Source of the DNA: Marisa cornuarietis
Lineage: Eukaryota; Mollusca; Gastropoda; Architaenioglossa; Ampullariidae
Reading direction: 5' to 3'
Assembly (NCBI GenBank): GCA_004794655.1
Contig: SMMW01000516.1
Span: forward strand, 1-64,000
DNA length: 64,000 nucleotides
Under the pieces are notes generated by a model. That model was not told the DNA's origin and did no database searches. It was given only the letters and a program-made list of their open reading frames with translations. This document shows, one piece after another, positions 58,201-64,000 of this stretch. Position numbers and translations under genes: made by a program. How positions within the stretch are numbered: position 1 is the first letter of the stretch; each line of letters begins with the position of its first letter.

Positions 58201-61200
58201 GCCAACCAACATCCTCTGTTATCTAACTATACAACTTGCTTCATATTACACACTACCTCTTTCTCTTTAATCCTCTTCTGATCCCTTCAGGCTTTGCAAT
58301 CCTAGAACAAGACTCTGACTCTGATCCACTCACCTGGAATGAACTATCATTTCACATTCGCTGAAAACATACTTTTCTTCAAAGTGAGTGCTTGTGTGCA
58401 CTTGTATGCAGTAATTCTTTTTTGTGTGCACCTTACATTTTTTTTAATCAGGAGTGGGTGCTTTATAGATATGTTTATTATTATTAGTAGTAGTAGTATA
58501 ATCATCACCAAGTTTACTTGTGTGTAAATTTATATTTTCTCAGCTGCAGTTAGAACAATTCATTCACTAAAAGACTGTCAACCTGATCTTTCTCAGTATT
58601 ATATATCAGAACAAGTATAAACATTAAGTTATCATCTAGAAGAGAACAGATTCCTGAGTATAAGCATTGTACATATTAAAACACTAAATGCTGCTATTAA
58701 ATAATTCTAAATAGTTGTAATGACTGATTTACATTCATCGTTCATTTGTTCCTTGACTGGTGCCAGTTCTTGGAGGGAGAGTACAAAGATAGATATGGCA
58801 ACTGACAAGGCCTGTCACTCATATCTGTCTTGAGTCATAATGAACAGGTCATGCACAGAATGACTAGTCCACTCTTCCATAGCCAGTTCTTCCTCTGGTC
58901 ACCGGGTCATCCACCACCCTCTTAGGTAACTTGAAGGACAGTCTTTGACATGCCTGGTCACATGGCGAAACCAAACCAGCTTACACCTCTTGACTGTTGC
59001 AAGTAGCTCCAATTTGGTTATCCAGTACCACTGCACTCGTTGAGCTATTATACAGTGCTTTGATGACTTGGACAAGACCTTCTTTAGTTTTAAATTTTCA
59101 CATGAGATATCTCATATGTCATTGCCCCTCATGCCAGACTCTGTCAAAAGCCTTTTCAAAGTCTATGAAATTGTGGTAGAGGTTCCCCTGATGCTGAAGA
59201 TGCTTTTTCAGGATGCAGCTATTGAAGATCTGCTCAACTGTGTCACTACTTAGTCTGAAGCCAGCAGTTCCTCAGTGGTGGTGCCAATGTGATTCTGTAT
59301 TACTTTCAGCATGACTTTGCTTGAGTGGCTGATTAAACTTGTCTGTAGGTCTGGCACTGTTGTTATTTTCATCTTTTGGAAAGAATATGATTAGGGGTAT
59401 AAATAGTGACTGTATCCATTCTTTGAGCCATTCTTTGCATTTCCAGACTCTTTGGCACAGAGCAGTGAGGGGTTTGGTGCTTTATCCCTCTCAACTAGAA
59501 TAGCTCAGCAGAGTGGTTGTCAATGCCAGGTGACTGTCTTCCCTTCAAGACTGGTAAGTCTGCAGGTTTATGGTGTCCAGTTTGGCTGTTTTGAAGGATT
59601 TTAATATCTTTCTTCACCTGGAAGTTATACAGGTCTTTGCAATATTCAGTCCATCAGTTGAGTACATCAGTGGTTTCTGTGAGAAAACGACCATTGCTTT
59701 CCTGATGAGAGTATTTAGCAGTTTATGAACCTCCTCTGTGGTCTGGCATTGACCCTTGATCCATTATTTGCCTAACTGCTTTCATACTCTTTCCTGACAG
59801 CATAGTTCGCTTCTTTGTATTTGGAAGCTGTTTCAGGTTTCGTTTTTGTTTTCGTTTTTCTCTTCAAGGCTCTTCTTTGGTCGCAGAGATCTAGAATATG
59901 TGGTTTATGACAGGGTTGTTTCTTCTTCGTCTTTCTGTGACACCCGAGCACTTCCTGGGATGTTGACAGTAGCACCTTTTGATGTTTCCAGCAAGAGTGC
60001 CTATATCATAGTCCGCCAAGGTCAGTGTCGGGAATGTATAGCACACAAGGACCCTGAGAGGCTCTGCTTCAAATATTCCATAATCTCAGCCCAGCTTTAT
60101 TCAGAGAATGCATTTGCAAGGAGTGCTTGTCATCCTGGAGAAGAGTTTATGCCTCATACAAACTCACTTTATTCAATCTGTGCAGGCTGCAGAGCACCAC
60201 TCCAAGTTAATCTTTAAAGGCTAAAATAAAGTTTGTTTCATTTTCTAAGACAGGTTTTTTTTCATCAACTCAGCCTGACTGCACACAAGTACGAAGTACA
60301 GACTGGCTAGGAAAGATTTAGTGGTTCACTGGTCTCTTATTTGATCTGCTCAGAGGTAGAAGAAAGAGAAACACACAATATTGCTAAAGACACGTCTTCT
60401 GACCTTGACCTTCCTTACTTGGGGGCTGATGATGCCATTGATGAAGTGATAATATTGCTGGCAAGGCTGGAGGCAGATCGACAGGAAACTCAACAACGCT
60501 ACCTGGAGGAGACAAAGACCGTTGCAACTCTCAAGAAGAAGATTGATGATCTCTGCTTACGCAGGCTCAGGGATCTTCCACTTCTGGTACAAAGAGGTTG
60601 GTGATGAAGGAATTTTGTAGTGTTGATAACTGAGAAGATATTTGAAGAAAACATCGAAACATACATTTAGTTCGCTGATTAACTTGAGTGTGAGTGCCAG
60701 TTGTAGCAGTAGAAAAAAGTATGAAGTTATGAACAGGAGGTTACTATTGATTGTAGGAAGATTTCTCTGGAGACCTCAGCTCATAGTCAAGATATGAATG
60801 TTTAATTATAGGAAGAGTTTAAGCTGCTAAACTTCATGGAAAATATGTTTATTGTTCATTTTCAGAGCATGAAGCTTGTATCATGGATCTGAATGAACTG
60901 CACTGGCATGTTGCTTATGTCACTCGCACTGAGGCTAAATCCCAAAGTCGGAAGTTAACAGCAGCAGAACTGCACAGCAGCCTGAAGGAAGACATTAGTT
61001 TTGTCAAGCAGCATGTGTAGGTACCCATATGGTGGAAGATGGATATGTGTCATTTATAATGATGTCTGGAAGAACACTGAAATCACAAATGTGGACCATT
61101 TATATTTTCCTTCAAGTATATGGACTGGCATGTGATTTTAGCATTTGTTGTTGCTAGAATTTGTGCAAGCATAATCTTTATCATATTATGTTTTGTTTTA

Positions 61201-63092
61201 CTTCTCTTCTTAGAATACTGATTTAAATTTGTCTAAAGCTGCTCTGAAAATTTTTGCCACATTTGTCAAGGTATGAGTATATATACACACTATTCTTCTA
61301 GAAGCCAAGGGTATAGTGAAATACGTTCAGGTCAATGCTCATATGTCTATCAGGCTATAGGGGTAACCTTCTACCCTTAAAGGACTAGTGAATCAACAAC
61401 ACAGATGTCAGTGCATGGATTCAGATGTTGTGAAGGCCTCAGCTAGGGAAAGAGCTGGAGCCATATGTTAACTAAGCACATCTGCATACAAATGTGACAT
61501 AATTGTGACCTCCTTCTGTACATGGGGATGTTTGTAGGTGTGGAAGTGGGGTATCCACCCAGATTTGAGGAAACAGTATTTTGTGCTAAGCTTTACCTAT
61601 TTGTTACAAAGAAATTGCAACCCGCAAGGCATTTGACTAACCTTGTGCCTAAAGTACATGTCTTCTCTTGTGGCTAACAGAGCATTTATTCTGCTTCTTG
61701 CAGACCTCTTGTACAAGAAAAGTTGGTTCTAGAAGTGCAGGCAATGGACAAGATCAAAAAGGCTCAAGTAGAGGTGAGAGCATAAGAGCAAGAAAATCAC
61801 ATGATTTTAATCTGTAATTCTATCATATGATCAGATTATATTTTATCTTCACAAATATAAAGTTCAAGACTGACTATACTAGACTGATATTCTACAGCTT
61901 AGCATCATACCACAAAACAAAACCATCAATTTTAGTAATTAAAGCAACAGCAATAATAAGGGACAATAAGACAACTACTTTTCACACAAAATACATCTCT
62001 AAAACATTTCGTCAACTGTTTTGTGTACACAACACTTTGTTTTAGAAGCCTGGCTTTAACCGTGCATACTATAAACTGATGTTTGGCTGAACCTTCTTAA
62101 TAAACCAGTTTATTGGAAGACTTTTACCAATAATAAGAAAGACTCCTTTCCACTGCATCTTATTAAATAGCATGTTAACTTTTGCCTTGCAGATTTTTTA
62201 AGGGAAAGGTATCAAATAAAGAGAAAGCTACATGTCAGCTGCAGGAAGATTGTCGAGAAACTTTGAACTTAAATATTAACAAAAATGACTATTAATATCA
62301 GCATTTTATCCTTTAGACAAACCAAGAACTGATGGCAACACAACAGCGGCAGGCAAAGACAGAACAGAAATCAAAAGAAGCATTGACAAAAGCGGAGACA
62401 GAAAGAGGTCACATTAAACGAGAGATTGATACAGTCAGAGACAAACTAAAACGGATCACGTATGTGTGATATTGTTATTGATGGGAGAATTCTTTGATAG
62501 AGAAATATTTTGGGGTTTTGGTATGGTTAGTCTTAAATGCTGAACTTCTACCTTATGGTGGGAAAGAAGGGTTATATCCATGGGGAGGGAGGTGAGGAGT
62601 AAACATGGTGCCATCTATGCTAGTGGTCATGCTTTGCTCATTGCTTCCATCTGGCCCAAGAAGTAGTCCAGGTTGAGCCATTCTTTCCTGCCTTAGGGTA
62701 AAAGTTTGGCCTTTAAGGAAGAGTGATAGGAAGAAAGAAAAAGAGAGAGAGAGAGGGTGAGGGAAGAAAGAGTTCCTTAGTTTGCAAGACTTGTTTGAAG
62801 AGAAGATCACTGAACTGAATTTACGGCACTGAAAGAGAGAGAAAAAAATGGTGTACTTTGTAAAAAAAAAATAAATTGGGTGTAAGATACTGTAGATTAA
62901 TCTTTAAAAAAAATCTCTAAGCTGATTTGGCTTTACAGCAATGACCTGGCAAGAGCCAAGATGACCTTTAGTGAGTATACAAGGCAGGTGAGTGACATTG
63001 GTAACCAGCTTGAGAAAAATGCACAAGAGCTGCAGGTGTTGGAAGTGAAGGATGGCAGTGCTAAGGCTGCAGAAGAGATGCAGGCACTGAAG
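55247..63092 (+). CDS. Coiled-coil protein, CCDC178-like (5' nine exons, runs off the edge)
   Basis: Exons: 55247-55385 (coding part), 55649-55717, 56257-56469, 57842-57982, 60354-60596, 60866-61016, 61704-61773, 62317-62459, 62939-63092. Most borders are good GT-AG, phases match throughout, and 441 codons are open. The N-terminal ~70 residues are polar. The third exon holds a conserved-looking block (CLPEDWPWIKQLSRPMSCML, then SRLPCVKKAVSHLELVQNVI) that reminds me of vertebrate CCDC178. From residue ~190 on it is almost continuous coiled coil (heptad-like EADRQETQQRYLEETK, KAETERGHIKREIDTVRD). It is likely a cytoskeletal or ciliary structural protein, by inference only. The last visible donor (AAG|GTGAGC) shows that it continues beyond the window. 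The name is tentative. Confidence 0.7.
58150..58400 (+). pseudogene. LINE 3'-end fragment (WNELP type), copy 2
   Basis: Shares CTGAT/GTCCACTCACCTGGAATGAACT, the TTCACATTCGCTGAAAAC(A/C)T block and the downstream layout with 27,340-27,640. It is intronic in the coiled-coil gene and has no intact frame. Confidence 0.6.
58780..60230 (-). pseudogene. Degenerate LINE reverse-transcriptase fragment
   Basis: The reverse complement of 59,125-59,170 reads FIDFEKAFDRVWHEG, the RT motif D--KAFD-V-H of non-LTR retrotransposons. Flanking sequence is broken in all frames. It fills the large intron between exons 57,982 and 60,354 of the coiled-coil gene. The clade is not resolved. Confidence 0.65.
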
Positions 63093-63099
63093 GTGAGCA

Positions 63100-63530
63100 C
63101 ATAATAATAATAATAATAGTGAAGATTTTTATAGCGCATACTCACACTCATAGAGAGCATGCTCTTAGCGCTTAAAACGAGGAAGAGATGTGGACTAAGT
63201 AGATACTGAACAAAGAGGACGAAAGAAAACGACAGTACTGACGAAACAGAAAACAAAAGGCATCAAGTAACAGGAACAGAGAAATATAGTGATTCTGTGA
63301 GAAAGATGGGTAAAGTAGCAAGAGGGAAGGGGGGAGGGTAAGAAGAACTAGCATTGTGTGGACTGTGTTAGGAGTAATGCTCAAGGAAGAGGTGCGTTTT
63401 CAGTGCAGATTTGAAAGATTCAGTTGTAGGAAGGTGGCGGATATGGAAAGGAAGAGAGTTCCATTGTTTTGCAGCACATCAAGTATAATTACTTGCAGCT
63501 CTGTAGACAGGATCGAGATAAAAGTAATTG
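63100..63530 (-). pseudogene. LINE 3' end, same family as 47,310-48,600
   Basis: Contains TATAGCGCATACTCAC, GAGCATGCTCTTAGCGCTT and GGAGTAATGCTCAAGGAAGA. It also has a minus-strand reading CAAKQWNSLPFHIRHLPTTE, then LKTHLFLEHYS, closely parallel to the fragment at 47,570-47,700. It follows exon 9 of the coiled-coil gene, in its intron. Confidence 0.75.
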
Positions 63531-64000
63531 TTATGTGATCTTTTCTGACTCTGCATTAATGCATTGATGGTAAAAATTACACAGTAAATAGCCCCAATCC
63601 CATGAGCTAATGGGCTTTACCTCGTTACCACTTGTTTCACTTCAAAGGGAGCCTTCTTACCTTTAAGCAAGAGTTGAAAAGTGTTGATGGGTACAAGGCT
63701 TTCTTTTTTCACATCAACGGCTATAGGGTGAGGAAAAAATTGAAAGGAAGCAACTTGGTATCAGATGATTCAAGGACTTTTGTGATTTGCTGTCTGGCTA
63801 TGCAAACTGTCCCACTTATTATCATTCTTGTTTAATGCCACAGAGTATGGTCACCAAATTACACTTATTTGGGACAGCTGCACATGCCCTTTCAGCCGTC
63901 CGAGTTGTGATATGTTCTGGGGCAAAGGACAACAAGAAACACTCCCTTCTAACAGTATTCAACTCGATCTGTCTATATTCAAAACACATTTGAAACATGC
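63531..64000. other. Intron of the coiled-coil gene to the window edge
   Basis: No further exon with good borders and frame was found before the window ends. Confidence 0.4.

Overview
The window is nuclear DNA of an invertebrate animal. Genes are split by many GT-AG introns, gene density is low, and LINE, SINE, MITE and LTR debris is abundant. Two ordinary animal genes can be recognised (ASXL and a coiled-coil gene). The repeats (tRNA-derived SINE, CR1/L2-type LINEs, Harbinger-like and hAT-like MITEs) would fit a lophotrochozoan, possibly a mollusc, but nothing here fixes the species.

Region 1 (about 1-19,932) is one giant DNA transposon of 19,846 bp (29-19,874). It is bounded by 141-bp terminal inverted repeats that I read as identical base for base, and it sits inside a (GAT)n microsatellite. 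Two multi-exon genes converge inside it. On the minus strand, 18 exons (19,381-12,529) join in frame into a 949-aa KDZ-superfamily transposase (Kyakuja-Dileera-Zisupton) with a CxC-type zinc finger and the FDANF, YDIAC and GLTDGE...ERLW motifs. On the plus strand, 15 exons (1,073-6,438) join in frame into a 386-aa protein carrying a clear GTF2I-like (TFII-I) repeat, a tandemly amplified acidic linker and a C-terminal helical domain. The centre holds a ~650-bp inverted repeat around a LINE fragment, degenerate telomere-like TTAGGG repeats and a SINE. A second palindrome overlaps the 3' end of the transposase. Both genes show phase-neutral tandem exon duplication.

Region 2 (about 20,000-36,950) is intergenic. 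It holds a 1.1-kb Mutator-like element with a 9-bp target duplication and a transposase remnant, LINE scraps, two SINE copies, microsatellites, a Harbinger-like MITE and a hAT-like MITE with an 8-bp duplication.

Region 3 (36,959-52,050) is the minus-strand Polycomb/PR-DUB cofactor gene ASXL. Its coding exons join in frame to 1,151 aa, with a DEUBAD domain, three copies of an RTLANIKAQ motif and a C-terminal PHD finger. The N-terminal HARE-HTH domain is not seen. The introns hold a LINE with a nested MITE, a TA-flanked MITE, a minisatellite and a SINE.

Region 4 (52,490-64,000) begins with a degraded LINE carrying a nested solo LTR. It is followed by the first nine exons of a plus-strand coiled-coil gene (CCDC178-like, tentative), divergently arranged with ASXL and running off the right edge. 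No search could be run. Family names rest on motif recognition, and exon models rest on splice-site and phase consistency.
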